Source of the DNA: Coptis chinensis
Lineage: Eukaryota > Streptophyta > Magnoliopsida > Ranunculales > Ranunculaceae
Direction: 5' to 3'
Length of the DNA stretch: 64,000 nucleotides
NCBI GenBank assembly: GCA_015680905.1
Contig: CM027378.1
Span: 86,581,501-86,645,500 of the forward strand
The position numbers were made by a program, and so were the translations under genes. The notes beneath the pieces are model-generated. The model was not told where the DNA came from, searched no databases, and saw nothing but the letters and a program-made list of their open reading frames with translations. Positions 22,202-34,486 of the stretch are shown here, one piece after another (the stretch's first letter is position 1; each line of letters begins with the position of its first letter).

Positions 22202-23451
22202 TGTCACACCCCGAATTTCGACAGAATTCGGAAAAATATTATTTGTTCCCGACTCTTCGATCTCCGAGGTGTGACGCACTCTCCACTCGCCCACCCATTT
22301 TTAACCAAGCGGTTTCACTCCTAAACACAAACCCTACAACTTTAATAAAACCAAAAACTCTAACCATTTGATCCCCCATCTTCCTCAAAATTAGATCTGA
22401 TTTTTGCCGCCATTAATGGCTTCTCCAAGCTCCCAACACCCCCATTTGCATCCCTTACACACTATATTAGCCACCCACATCGTCCAACCCAACACCACCA
22501 CAGTTCATTTAATCAAATCCCCTGGGCGATTCTCTGGCCGCCATTAACAACGTTTCAAGCTTCCAACAGTACAGCTCTATGCTAGTGAAGAAGATTACTT
22601 ATCAGCTAGAGTTTGTGAATGTGATGTTTCACCTTTTAGACAGAAAACTAGAAACAGGACTAGAAATATATATTTCATGCTAACCAATAAAGAATGGGTC
22701 GATTCCCTGACCCACTCACACAGACTTTTGTCATCATTTGGAGGCTATAAACAACAGTGATATTAAGATATCGATCATCCATCCAGTTCTCAAAGGTGAC
22801 GAGGTCTTGACCAGTGAGATAATGGTCAAGCCTGGTTGAAGTGGATGTGCCGATGTCTTCTCCCCATGCTTGGAACATCTTATGACTAAATTGAGTTCTA
22901 TATATTCCACCCAAAAATCCCTGATCTTCACACTCTTGAAAAATGAAATCCGGATCATAAAAAGAAGTGAATTGCTTTGTATTATACATGAATTTACTAT
23001 GAGCAGTCAAATGCAAATTCAGAAAAAGAGTATCGTGGTACAACGAAATTAAAAGCCCTTTTGATCACAATAATCAATATATAAAAGGAGAGAGAATAAG
23101 ATAAATTAACATTGTGTTCTCTAATTACTACAAAAAGGATGTCCAAGAATGTGCACTACTCACCTTAATGAATTGCTTGGCGAATCCCTCCTAATCCGAA
23201 TCGTCGCGCTCCACCCTCTAGCAATCCAACTTTTATCTCTGCCTCCATTTTTATTATTTTTTTATTCTCTCAAAACCTTATTCTCTAGAACAATGTGATT
23301 ATATACTTGGGTTTGAAACTCAAGCCTAAAACAGACTCGGGCCCAAAAATCAGGCCCGCATATCCCAAATCCAATCCAGCCGATTTTTAAATAAATAATT
23401 TTATTAATTAATAAAAAGAAAAATACGTATTTTAAATACAGGCGTTACATG
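22202..23451. mobile_element. LTR-type insertion (fossil; solo LTR or LARD-like)
   Basis: The element is 1250 bp. It starts TGTCACACCCCG and ends GGCGTTACA (TG...CA borders) and is flanked by the perfect 5-bp duplication TGAAT (22197-22201 and 23452-23456). The TGTMACACCCC/GGCGTTACA pair is typical of a common class of plant LTRs. A 122-residue minus-strand frame inside (23043-22675) matches nothing recognised. It is inserted in exon 2 of the Ulp1-like gene. The perfect duplication suggests moderate age. Confidence 0.8.
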
Positions 23452-23639
23452 AATGGAAGGAACTCATACTGAAAGATATACATGAAGGCATTGAGATAAT
23501 TGATGCGGAGAGCTACGGAGAAGATGTCTTTAAGACACCTTCCCTTGTGAGAAGATGTAATATGTTCCCTTCACCGGACACTCTTTTTGCAAAGAGGAGG
23601 ATAATAACAGAGGTAATTGTGTGAGTTTGCTACTATTTC

Positions 23640-24178
23640 TCTACTTATATTAAGGTCTTTACTTTCATATTCTTGACTTTTGAACGATTTTATAGTCTGA
23701 TCTATTGATGGTTTGTTGATTGGGATGTTAACAGAGTGTCAAATTGAAATGTATACCACATAATGTGTCATATTCATAACTAACTTCATAGTACTGAACA
23801 CACCTCAATATATTACATAGAGTATCATATTTCAAAATATACCACATAAAGTGGGATATGCAGGACTGATTTCATAGTAGTGAACACACCTCAATATGTA
23901 ACATAGATTGTTATATTAAAAATTAGACCACATATAGTGTCCTATTCATAACTGATTTCACAGTCTTGAACACAACTCAATATGTCACATAGAGTATCAT
24001 ATTTCCAATTAGAGCACGTAAAGTTTCATATTCCGAATTGCTTTCATATTTATGAACACACCTCAATATGTCACATAGAGTATCATATTTACAATTAGAG
24101 CACGTAAAGTGTCATATTTAGAACTGCTTTCATATTTATAAACACACCTCAATATGTCACATAGTAATTTATTCGCTT
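23640..24178. repeat. 87-bp repeat array 1 (intron of Ulp1-like gene)
   Basis: About five units have their 'accacataaagtg'-like phrase near 23756, 23841, 23928, 24013 and 24100. Each unit also contains 'tcacatagagtatcatatt' and 'ttcatagtactgaacacacc' variants. A leader ('agtctgatctattgatggtt') precedes the array and is shared with array 2 near 26030. Confidence 0.85.
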
Positions 24179-25984
24179 TCTAGATTGAATCGGACAACAA
24201 GATTGAAGATTATCCATTTAAAGATGTGAAGGCAGACTGGGTACAACCTCACGCATCGCTAATAACTGGAGGAAGCGGTGATTCGCTCAATATACTCACC
24301 TTATGGAAAAGCAGGGTAAACGGTGTTGACTTATGTACATGGTTAATTTCAGTAGAACTTCATCCAAACCATACTGAATTCCTTTTCTTTGGTGTAGGGA
24401 CTTCATTGTGGACTTTAACAGATGGTCGGAGAACAGATCCACATTTAAGTGTTTACTTGGGAATGGCAGAGTAACTAGCTTCGTATGTTACGATTGCATT
24501 TTGTTGCACTATTTTTTAATTAGAAACTACTAATGATTTTGGGATTACAAAATAATTTAATTACCTTGCTACTTGTTATATTTGGTGTAGTTGGTCTTTG
24601 CTTGGTGTGCGTACCTGAACGCGGAGGAAAACAGCAAGCCTACGAACTACAATAGGTACTATTACTACCCAATGCTAATGGGTGCGAGTAAGGTATGAAG
24701 TGAAAATGGTTTTGTTCTATAATAAAAGGCTAACATGATGATGTACTTTTTGAGTACCCAATGTTGTTTTTTGTAGGCTAAAACCAAAAATGAGATGCAG
24801 CTAACTTCCGCGGCTCGTGCAATTAAATTGGACAATGATATTAGCGAATATCGAAGGGTAAGATGATTCTACTATGACTCATGGTTTGATAAGACAGTTC
24901 CCAACTTTGGTAGAAAGTTCCACCTTGAACTACTATTGATTGTGGTTGTGTAGTGGTTTATCATTGTCGACAAGAATCACCGGGTGGCTATATGTCTTTG
25001 ATCCTAATGCTCGCAAAGTTGTGATATTGGACTCTCTTGCGGGTAGCGCATCCTACATTTGTGGAGGGACGGATTCGATGAAGTCTATGGTGAGTTTTGT
25101 AACTTAAAAGTATTTTTGTGATCATTTGAGAATATCTCACAGTCCACGTTTCATGTTTTTGAACTAAATTTGACTTTTGTGTTTTCTTAGGTTACGAAAA
25201 TGCACTACACTTTGTCTCTAATTGGGGATTTCCATGCCAAAAATTGTGATATGAAAGACTAGGTTATTGAGAAATGCAAAGATGTGCCACAACAATGCAA
25301 TGGGTATATATCTTATCTTATGGCCCTAATTAACTTATAGTTTCAAATTTGAGTTTAGTGCAATCTTTGAAAGTATAGTAACTACGTATCTTTATATGTA
25401 TAGCTTCGACTGTGGGGCGATCATGATGAAATTCATGGAGCTTTGGGACGGGGAAAAGTTGGTACATTGGTTTGATCAGGTAACAATTTGACACAATCTA
25501 GTATGTTTCTCAATATGTCCAATTAATTATCTATAGTTTGGTTACCTTAAATCTTCATTTTGACTAACCACGCGGATTTGTATATGAACTTGCAGGAGGA
25601 TATGGCTTATTTCCGACAACAGATTGCTGTCTCAATGGTAATGTCGAAACTAAACAAAATGCGCCCATAGATGATATGGAGAACGTATGCTTCAAGAAGT
25701 TTGCACGTCTTTTTTGTTGCTTCGATAGTTTGGAGACGTTGAAACTCGAAGACCTAAGTTTTTTGTCCATCTTTTAATTAGCCTTTGCTCTAATCTCTAT
25801 CGTAATGTTGTTCTATATGGCATTGCCTCAACCAAATTAACATTGGAACTCGAAGACCTTCGGTTTTTGTGAATCTTGTAATAGTGTTGTTCTTTTGGAA
25901 ACTTGCATATTGTAATAGATTCGAAATGTAAGTTGACTTGTGGTGGTCTGTTTTGGTTATGATGGTTTACAATGCTATTATTTT

Positions 25985-26815
25985 TCTACTTATATTAACT
26001 TTCATATTCATGACTTGTGTATGATTTTATAGTCTGATCTATTCATGGTTTGTTGGTTGGGATGTTCACAGACTGTCAAATTGACAATTATACCACATAA
26101 AGGGTCATATGCAGAAATGATTTCATAGTACTGAACAAGCCTTAATAAGTTACAATAGAGTATCATATTGAAAACTATACTACATAAAATATCATATTCA
26201 GAACTGATTTCATAGTACTGAACACGATTGAATATGTCACATAGAGTATCATATTACAAATTATACCATATAAAGTGTCATATTCAGAACTGATTTCCAC
26301 GCCTGAATATGTTACATAGAGTATCATATTTAAAATTATATCACAATAAGTGTGATATTTCGAACTAATTTCATAGTACTTAACACACCTTAATATGTCA
26401 CATGGAGTATCATATTAAAAATTATAGCGTTAGTTAGACTTACATTTATTACTAGTTGCAATTAGTGTTACCAATTTGAGTGATCCAACGGTCGATTTCT
26501 TCATCTGAAAAAAAATTCATCTCAGAACCGTTGGATCTTGCAATTGGGGTAACACTAATTGCAACTAGTAATGGGGGGGTAAGTCTAACTAACCCAAAAT
26601 TATATCACAATAAGTATGATATTAAAAACTGATTTCATAGTACTGAACATGCCTGAATATGTCACGTAGAGTATCATATTCAAAATTATATCACAATTAG
26701 TGTTATATTCAGAACTGATTTCATAGTAGTAAACACATTTAAGTATGTCACATAAAGTGTCATATTAAAAAGTAAAGCACATAAAAGGTGATATTGTCTG
26801 AACTGCTTTCAACCA
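25985..26815. repeat. 87-bp repeat array 2
   Basis: This is the same family as array 1, with about eight diverged units and the same leader sequence. It lies between the 3' ends of the plus-strand and minus-strand Ulp1-like genes. One unit is interrupted by the MITE at 26427-26595. Confidence 0.85.
26427..26595. mobile_element. MULE-like MITE with 9-bp target duplication
   Basis: The 169-bp element has long inverted termini (GCGTTAGTTAGACTTAC... left; GTAAGTCTAACTAACCC right, with further pairing through 'ttactagttgcaattagtgt'). It is flanked by the perfect 9-bp duplication AAAATTATA (26418-26426 and 26596-26604), the size used by Mutator-like elements. It sits inside one unit of the 87-bp array. 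Confidence 0.9.
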
Positions 26816-27185
26816 TCATATCTTCATTCCAAAACTAAAATGAAGTCAGTTTAACATAACAGACACCATTTAAAAAGGAAAAGGAAATAAGCCCAGTTTT
26901 TTATTTCATAAAAGAGTTCATAAGCTAATACAATTAGTCCATTCTTCAAACAAGTAGCTCATGCAAATACAACTACAATACTTAGCTAACATAACTAAAA
27001 CAAGACCAACTCGAGCCCTAAGTGCTAACGAAATCCGGATACTTCATTCCAACGTCATCACAGTCAAATCCATAGCATCCACTATCAAATCCATAGCATC
27101 CACAGTCAAATCCAATGCATCCTCAGTTGTAAGCCCCCAGTTAATCTCATCAACATTCGTTTGCTTTTCGGGGGTGTTGCTTCTA

Positions 27186-30100
27186 TTATGCTTTCCAACA
27201 ATATGGTTCATCGGTTAGTAATTTGTACACTAACTCCACCCTAAAATCAGTCATCGAGTTTTGGTGTAATTTTGGGAAGTGATCAATGGAACGTGCCTTT
27301 CACTCCATGAATTTGCACACAAATAGTCCGCAGTCCACCCTAAAGCTCAAACAAAAGAAGTATTAAAATCTCACGTCACATTTCCAGTGTTCCACAAACT
27401 TTATCACAAAAGAACTAGGCTAGAATTACTTACGAATCTGGTCGTTGTTGAGGGCACTTTCCAATTTCCAACAACGTAGCCTTTAAAAGGGGTTTCTTGC
27501 TCTTCTTTTACACAATGTGTTCATTTAAAATTGTATAGACACGTTCCATCTGTGTTGCCATTTCAATTTGATAGAAGATATGACAAATATCATCAGTCAC
27601 AAATACTCTAACAAAACCTACAACTTAAGATCGACAACAAAACAGTTTCACATGCAAGTACACAAACTCAAGTTTAGTAACTCACTACTTTCGTGGCATT
27701 CCTGTAGGGAACGGATGTGAGGGGATATCTTGTGTTCATTGAATCAAAGTGTGTCCATACGTTATCCATCATATTATAATGTAGGAGCGTCCAATGGTAT
27801 CCCCCATTTTCTTTGACTATTTTTCCACTATTCAGAGGAAAGAATAGATTCTTAACATTTTCGTGAAGTTGATGTAGTGGATCAATCAAAAAAACCTTCT
27901 CAAGGTGTTTTGCCCAAATCACAGCAATCTGTCAAAAAATATTAATAATAACCTAATAAGAATACATCATAAGAATACCGCTAAGAATATGTAATGAATA
28001 TACCAATACCAATAGTATGCAACACTGTGTATTATATAACCCTAGCTAGGTTTCGAACATGCGCAAGTCATAGTGTCAAAGTAATGGCTAAGTGGTCTGT
28101 TCTGAGGCTTACGACCAGGATAAATTTTCTTCTCTATCTCTCGAGGATACCAATTTAATACCTGCATAGTGCATCCCAGAAGTAAGTCAATTTTCATCAA
28201 TGATATATGAGAAGTTGAGAACAAAATGTGTGTTTGGCTTAATTCGCCATTAACAAATCTGTCAAGCATCAATTCTTCCAACTGTTTTACCGTGTAATTT
28301 GAATTGTGTCTCTATCCCAAGCAACGGTGCTGCAATGAAACACATACAACACATTACACCAGTTAATACAATAACATATACATCTCGGTGATGGCCTATT
28401 CAATTGTCATTGCAAATACATAAAACTACGATTCTTTATCAAATGAATGAAAGTAGGCATCATAAAAGGTTTTCAGATAGACTTAGATTTTACATACTTG
28501 ACATGTGCAGACTTGAAAAACCTCCCAACCACTAGCTGCTTTCGAGAATTAAGACATTGAAACGCTGTTGAAGATTCTATTGAAAGTAGCTTTTCACCAA
28601 GATTTGTTATAGGCGGACAGTCGTCAACACATATTACCGTATTCAGTTTCTGTTTTCCCTCTCTCTCATTCTTCTTCTTCACTTTTTGTGTAGGCGTTCT
28701 CGTCTTTTTCTTTTGATTTACAACCATTGATCGCAACTCCGGTTGTAGCTCCTCTTTGTTGGCTTCATTTGTTAGCATCACATCCACTGGAATAGACGGT
28801 GTCAATGGCAATGCTTGGATATCATTATCTCTAAAAGGTGACATCTCCTTTTCAGCCTCAACCCCAGACTCCTTCTTGGACTTCTCCTTAGCATCCTCTT
28901 CTCTTTCTTTTAATTTGGCCTTCAAGGCTTCATTCTCTGCCCGTAGGCTTTGATTTTCTTCTTCCAACTTAATACATCTTCCCCTTAAGTCCTCTTCTGT
29001 TGGAATCGGATCACTTGTCAACGTAACAAGCTCCACTTCCTTAAATTTGATTTCGGCGGTCACCTGAAAACACCGATAATAACTTCACACAATAAGAATG
29101 CAATGTAAAGTGTTCATTTGACATTGAAAATAGGGGATTTGTCTGGGCAAAAATTACATTGGAAAAAACTACTGTCGAATGCATTTGACATGTGTCATGA
29201 TCAGTGTCAAGTTCATTTGACATGGGAAAGAAGCTGAACTTCACAAGTGATAAAAAATCAAATCAATATGAAATGAACTTGACATTGCAACAGAGTTCCG
29301 GATAGTGAAAACTACTTCCATAATTGGAATGAAATTCTGACGACATCGAAATTTCAAAGAAGACTGATATGGGCAAGGAAAATGACTTCAAATTCTAATA
29401 CATTCGCTCACCTTGTCCACGGTCAAATTTGACAAGGCCTGGGTACGAAGCATTTTGCTGAGTGTTACAATATCCCATCTTGCGAATGAAGGTACATAAT
29501 CAGCACCTCTATTTGGCATTGCATCAACCAAATTGACGTGATTGCACAACCAGTACTAATATCAAGAGCCACAAAAAAAAATTAGTAAACATGTAAAAAA
29601 TGAAATTAATAATAAAATGACAAAAAAACAAGGCTAAACTAGAGTGAATTTAGATTGTAAGTTACCAAAAGAAGAACTGCGTAAGATTTTACTTTTGTAG
29701 GCTCATGGTAGTACATCTTCATTCGGCGCATAAGGTTTTGATGTATCACTTTTGGCCAGGATACTTCATTCATTTTTTTTTTACACTCTCCAAGTACTTC
29801 CAAAAACCACCACTGTGCTCTTGATAGTGTTGGAAAGAGAAGAGTGGTGATAATGTATAATGAAATAAGTTTGATGAAGTCATCTTCATCCTGCTTACCA
29901 TTCCATGAATTCACGACTTTATAAATAGCATTTACAATCAATTCCTCGGACAAGTTCTTTTCTCTGCTAAAGTGATGAGTCACAAACCCCGTTTTACTCA
30001 ACTCGTCCGAATCTACATTTGTAGTCACATGACTCCCATTCAATTGGCATACCAAACACTCTAGAAACATCTTCAGCTGTTAATTTGACAAACACCTCTC

Positions 30101-30762
30101 CTAACTTGAATGCTTCTTCCCTTTCATCGTAAGTTTTAATAATATCCATTATGATGCTTGTTTTTTTTACCAACATTTGTTTGTCCAACAAATCATCAAA
30201 GAACACTCTAAAAATGTGACCAAATGGTGTTCTACCCATTAGATCATTAAAATCAACACCAACTTTTTTGACTCACGGAGTTTATTGGCAAGATAAAAAA
30301 TTGGTAACAAGCTTGAGCGAAAAGGATAAGATTTCATTTCTTTATTATCTTCATCCACTACCTTCTCTTCCTTCTTGTTCTTGTTATCTTCATCCACTCT
30401 CTGAACTACCACTTCCTTCCCTTCCCTCTTCTTAGCTGCTAACTGTATTTCCTGTAGATTATGCATGGAAATAAGTAATATAATAGAATTTATTCAAATT
30501 CAATCATTTAATAGCATTACATTCCTCTAAATAATCCAACCTCAAAAAACTCAAATGCTTATGCTTAAAAATCCATAAATTAACAACAAACTTAAAAATT
30601 GTCTTTGACCTTCTCTCCCGGGCATCGTTTTTTGCTCCCCCTCCCCATTGACTCTAAATGCACATTTTCCGCGTTTTTTCTCTTCTTTGATGTATCAACT
30701 GCTTTTATAGGTGTTGCTTTCGTCCTTGATGGTTTTTTACTGTTAGTCGTTTTCTTTTTCAT
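27186..30762 (-). pseudogene. Ulp1-like (C48) protease gene of MULE type
   Basis: Exon 1 (30762-30610) encodes a basic, NLS-like N-terminus (MKKKTTNSKKPSRTK...) and joins in phase to exon 2 at about 30453. A globular region follows (RSSLLPIFYLANKLRESKK, then KLTAEDVSRVFGMPIEW) that resembles the domain found N-terminal to the protease in plant transposon Ulp1 proteins. Then come an exon at 29555-29411 (FARWDIVTLSKMLRTQALSN), a coiled coil rich in Glu/Lys (29063-28800) and the C48 domain: HW in GGYHWTLLHY and Asp in FDSM (27922-27674), Gln in CPQQRPDS (about 27440), Cys in DCGLFVCKFME (about 27330). The stop is at 27188-27186. All four catalytic residues are visible, but at least two frame changes (near 30250 and 30040) mark it as decayed. 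It lies head-to-tail with the FAR1-type transposase. Confidence 0.75.
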
Positions 30763-30954
30763 TTTCTGTAGTGATTTGCAAGCTCTGTATTTTTAGGTTG
30801 TTTGAAGTTTGGAGTTTGGTTATACCATTTAACTGTTGTCGGAAGTTTGGAGTTTGCTATTTTTACTGTTGATAGAGAAGAAAGAAAGAGAAAAGAACAA
30901 GGCTAAATGGGGTTTGACATTTGAATTATGGGCTTTAGGCCCAAACTCAACTTT

Positions 30955-31080
30955 AACACACTGAGATATGCCACATAAAGTATCATACTGAGAACCGCTT
31001 TCATAATAGTTAACACTGAAATATGTCATATAGAGTATCATATTCCAAATTATACCACATAAAGTGTGATATGAAGACAT
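30955..31080. repeat. 87-bp repeat array 3 (about 1.5 units)
   Basis: The same phrases as arrays 1 and 2 ('gccacataaagtatcatact', 'tcatatagagtatcatattc', 'accacataaagtgtgatatg') occur just upstream of the minus-strand Ulp1-like gene and downstream of the transposase gene. Confidence 0.8.
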
Positions 31081-31516
31081 TTTATCATTTCAAAAGACTC
31101 TTGGACTGACAAGTTCCAACATCAGTGAACTTCTTCATGAACTGCGTGCAAAATCACAATATTTATCCGATTCCTGAAGCCAAAATAAATACCGTTGTAA
31201 TAATTGCTCTAACTATTACAACAATCGCTAAATCTTCTGAGAAGCTAAGGAACAACTGCTTCTAACAACAAAATTACTCTACATTGTTCAATTGCACATC
31301 TCTTTCCCTTACATCAAATATCTGTCATGCGGAAAAACACCCGCCCATCCTCACTACAAAAATTCTCAACATTGAATTTTTTTGGAGTATTGTACCCAAT
31401 ATCATAACCTGGAACATGACCAATAGCTTCACCATTAAGAACATCACCACCACTTTTTCATGTAAGTTCAACAGAAAATCAAAATAAAAGAGTTGCGCGA
31501 ACCATACAATCTAAGT
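31081..31516. other. Spacer between the transposase and Ulp1-like genes
   Basis: AT-rich sequence, presumed 3' flank of the transposase gene. No domain was recognised in its small ORFs. Confidence 0.4.
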
Positions 31517-34486
31517 TTACACTATAACGTCATCCCCATCTAAGTTTAACAAGTGTGAAACCAAAACAGGTGTCATACCTTGTTGACCATTGTGTTTATG
31601 CGGATGTGGACACCTAGGCTTTGTGTGCTCTATAGATTGGCAGTTGCTACACTTATACCTTCGAGATCTTGGTGTTCCTTTATCAAATCTCACTAAGGCC
31701 AAGAAACAAACAACATTTACTTACTTATAACCCAAAGAAATAAAATGTCATGTGCTCCAAAAGGAAATTTCTAAAACTAAAAGTGAGATATACATGCATG
31801 CATGTAATTATGACTTCCCACACCTTGTAGCAATATATTTTGATGTAGGTAAAAGATAAACGGAAACTCTTATCAATGCCAACTGTTATCCACAGGTCTA
31901 TACGGAAATTAATTTTATAACATCAAACTTTCAACTTACACCCTGTATCTCTGTTCAACTCGTCATCTTCCTCACGTAGGTCGGCAACTCGAGCAGTGCG
32001 TTCAACATAGTTGCGGTTAATACTTGGACCTGTCAAATAGTGAAACACAACAAAAATGTTGTCAAAATAAAGTAGAATCAACAACTAATCAAAAGATACA
32101 ATTGGAAATATAGACATTACAAAGTTGGGACCATACCAAAGAAAAAATCGCAAAGGTAAATAAAACTTACCTCCGTCCTTCGGATGCAAGAGTGGGCATG
32201 TGGGTTTTGTGTGACCTGTCACACCACAATGGCCACACTTATTCTTATTGGTCTCATTGTGACCTTGAAGTCTGCTAGGATTTTGCGGTCGACATTTGGA
32301 TTTTACATGTGGGGGATCATTAACCGATTTCCGATGTGTGGGTTTAGGCGGAGTAAAAGGCATCTCAAACGGAACACGTGGGCTGCCTTCATAAGTTGGT
32401 GAAGTCTCATCGGTTATTGGATTTTCCGTTGGACTGTTAGGCATCTCAAAAGGAGCATGTCGACTGCCTTCAGAAGCAGATGGAGTTCGGTTCTTTGTAG
32501 AAAAAGAAGCTAAAAAAACTTTGAAAGCTTCAGTGCTTTCCGCTGTTTGGGAGGCCCACGAACATATATGCCTACATTTGGTTGTAAGATCACTGAAACG
32601 TATAACAGAGGCCGCTCGGTCAGAAAAGTTGGGTTTTCCTAATCGAACAACCGATTTAGCATCCCGTGTCCATCTCCTTAAAAAGCAACCCTGAGGTATC
32701 ACACCAACGTCCTCATGTTTGTAAACTGAAATGATATGTCTACATGGAAATCCAGACGACTCAAATAGCCCACATGAACAGCTAGCATCCTGCAATACAA
32801 CATTGTATCTCACAGTCGACCTTTTTTGCCTATTCAAATGGCGACTCATGGTGTACACACGAATATTGTCATCCACATCTTTTTTATCGTCTGCAATGTA
32901 CATCACTTCGTCCTTTAATTGCTTCTTAAAACAATCAAAAGCAGCTCGCGTATATATAGATCCAGCCTGATTTGCATAATCGTTCAAGTGGGTATGAAGG
33001 ACTGGTTTGGTTACATTCGTCATCACCTATTCCTCGTGCTCTCGGTGCCGGATATTTGTAACTACCACTTCCATTTTTCCAAACAGCTCAAACAACTGCA
33101 TTCCAACTTTCACATGAAGCCGGATTACGGAGTTTATACTCTCACAACGTTGGGTGCTTCTGCAACCGGCAAAGAACTCACCATGGAGATATGATTCTGC
33201 CCACATCTCTTTTTTCTTGTATATCATGTTCACCCATTTGTTATTACTGACTTGGAATTTCTTCACGAGTGTTTCCCACCTTTCTTCGAACTCATTGGAT
33301 GAGCACTTCATAAACATAATAGAGCAAAAATCTTTTGAAAATCCAAGAATGTGGATATTTTTTAGGCAATTTTTCATAATGTGCCAACAGCACAAGCGAT
33401 GTTTCAAATTTGGGAGAGTAGATCTCACAGCCTCGCGCATCGCCGGGTTACCATCAGTGATCACTGACTTAGAGTGTTTGCCATATATCGCGTCAACTAA
33501 AGATTTCAATACCCACTCGTAAGACTCCACACACTCACCCGTCAACAATGCAAAACGAAATACTACTGTTTGTTGATGGTTGTTCACTCCAGCAAACACA
33601 ACAATACATCTCCAAAGTAACTGTAGTCTGCACGTGAGGTGGAATCTGCCCAAAATAGTCTAACCAGCTGCCCACCCTCATTTAAGTTATAATTGTAATG
33701 AAATAAGGGATCTCCCTTCACCTTGTTATCCATGAAAGCAAGCAGTGTGTTGGCGTCACCATCAATACATCGATTTCTCTTATCAATCCCCATATGATTA
33801 TACAAGTTTTTCTTCAAAAAACCAACACTTGAGAAACCTCCAGCCCTATGTACAAAAACATCCATCACCTTGCATTTACGAATACCAACATCAACTAGGC
33901 TCGTAGCAAATTTCAAATCTTCTTCACTTACATTTCTATGTGATCTTAAGAACATCGAGCTCGGATCTGGTACAAGTGGATGTGTGTGTTCCCCAATAAA
34001 ATCCTTCACAGCCCACAAATTTGATTCAAAATCATAACCAACTTCAAAGCGGGCTTTTCATTTAAACCTACTGATGGCCTTCGACTCTCTGGATTCGATG
34101 TCGCGTTTTTTGGGTGTCACCCTGTTTACATTTCGTTCACCAGCAGCTGAGCATAGAAATCTCCGCTTAACACGAATACCATCTGTACGCATTCTATAAG
34201 TATCTTTATGAACACTAAAACCGACTAACTTTGCATATTGATTGTAAATTACGAAAGCCTCCTCAGTCTTCTTGAACTGCATAGAATAGAATGTTGCTTT
34301 GTCTGCTTCAAAAACTCTACTAGCCTCACACCCATCACTGTCTCTATCATTGTTCTCATGAATTTCAATATTTTCACCCTCCCCCATAGATGTGACATCC
34401 ACAAAATCACTATCCTCATACGTAAAACTATCAAAACATGAATTTCGAAGCCAATCTTCTTTGTCATCAGAGAAGTGATTCATCAT
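31517..34486 (-). pseudogene. FAR1/FHY3-type MULE transposase (MULE-2)
   Basis: From ATG 34486: an acidic N-terminus, then a FAR1 DNA-binding domain (EAFVIYNQYAKLVGFSVHKD; RRFLCSAAGERN; HTHPLV) at 34300-33960. The MULE core follows (FWADSTSRADYSYFGDV near 33640; VITDGNPAMREAV near 33440; RCESINS near 33130), then a SWIM finger (SCSCGLFES, CRH) near 32785-32735, and two CCHC knuckles: CGHCGVTGHTKPTC near 32215 and CSNCQSIEHTKPRC near 31645, on separate exons with a linking exon at about 32031-31943. It is dead: a TGA (34061-34059) replaces the Cys of the FAR1 'C-K-A' motif, a TAG lies at 33029-33027, and the block carrying the first catalytic Asp (FDATY...) is missing near 33605 with a frame change. 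FAR1/FHY3 regulators derive from this transposase family. Confidence 0.85.

Larger units (their letters stand above)
21433..25670 (+). pseudogene. Ulp1-like (C48) protease gene of transposon type, interrupted
   Basis: The proposed first exon is 21433-21469 (MVLLRKTKDTKL), joined in phase to exon 2 at 22016 (coiled-coil-like ...VQSELEILKLDVQDLKRAFE...). Exon 2 is split by an LTR-type insertion (22202-23451) and resumes to 23612 (SLVRRCNMFPSPDTLFAKRR). A roughly 570-bp intron contains an array of 87-bp repeats, and further exons run from 24184. The C-terminal C48 domain shows His in a degenerate 'NHRVA' near 24985 (HW expected), the DSL Asp near 25033, the Gln of VPQQCNG near 25297, and the Cys of FDCGAIMMKFM near 25415. 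The stop is at 25668-25670. A base insertion after the catalytic His region breaks the frame. Ulp1 domains cleave SUMO-like modifiers and are often carried by plant MULEs. Confidence 0.7.

Noticed and set aside
22675-23043. 122-residue minus-strand ORF inside the LTR-type element
   Set aside because: No recognisable domain, and it lies within an LTR-type fossil; not supported as a gene.
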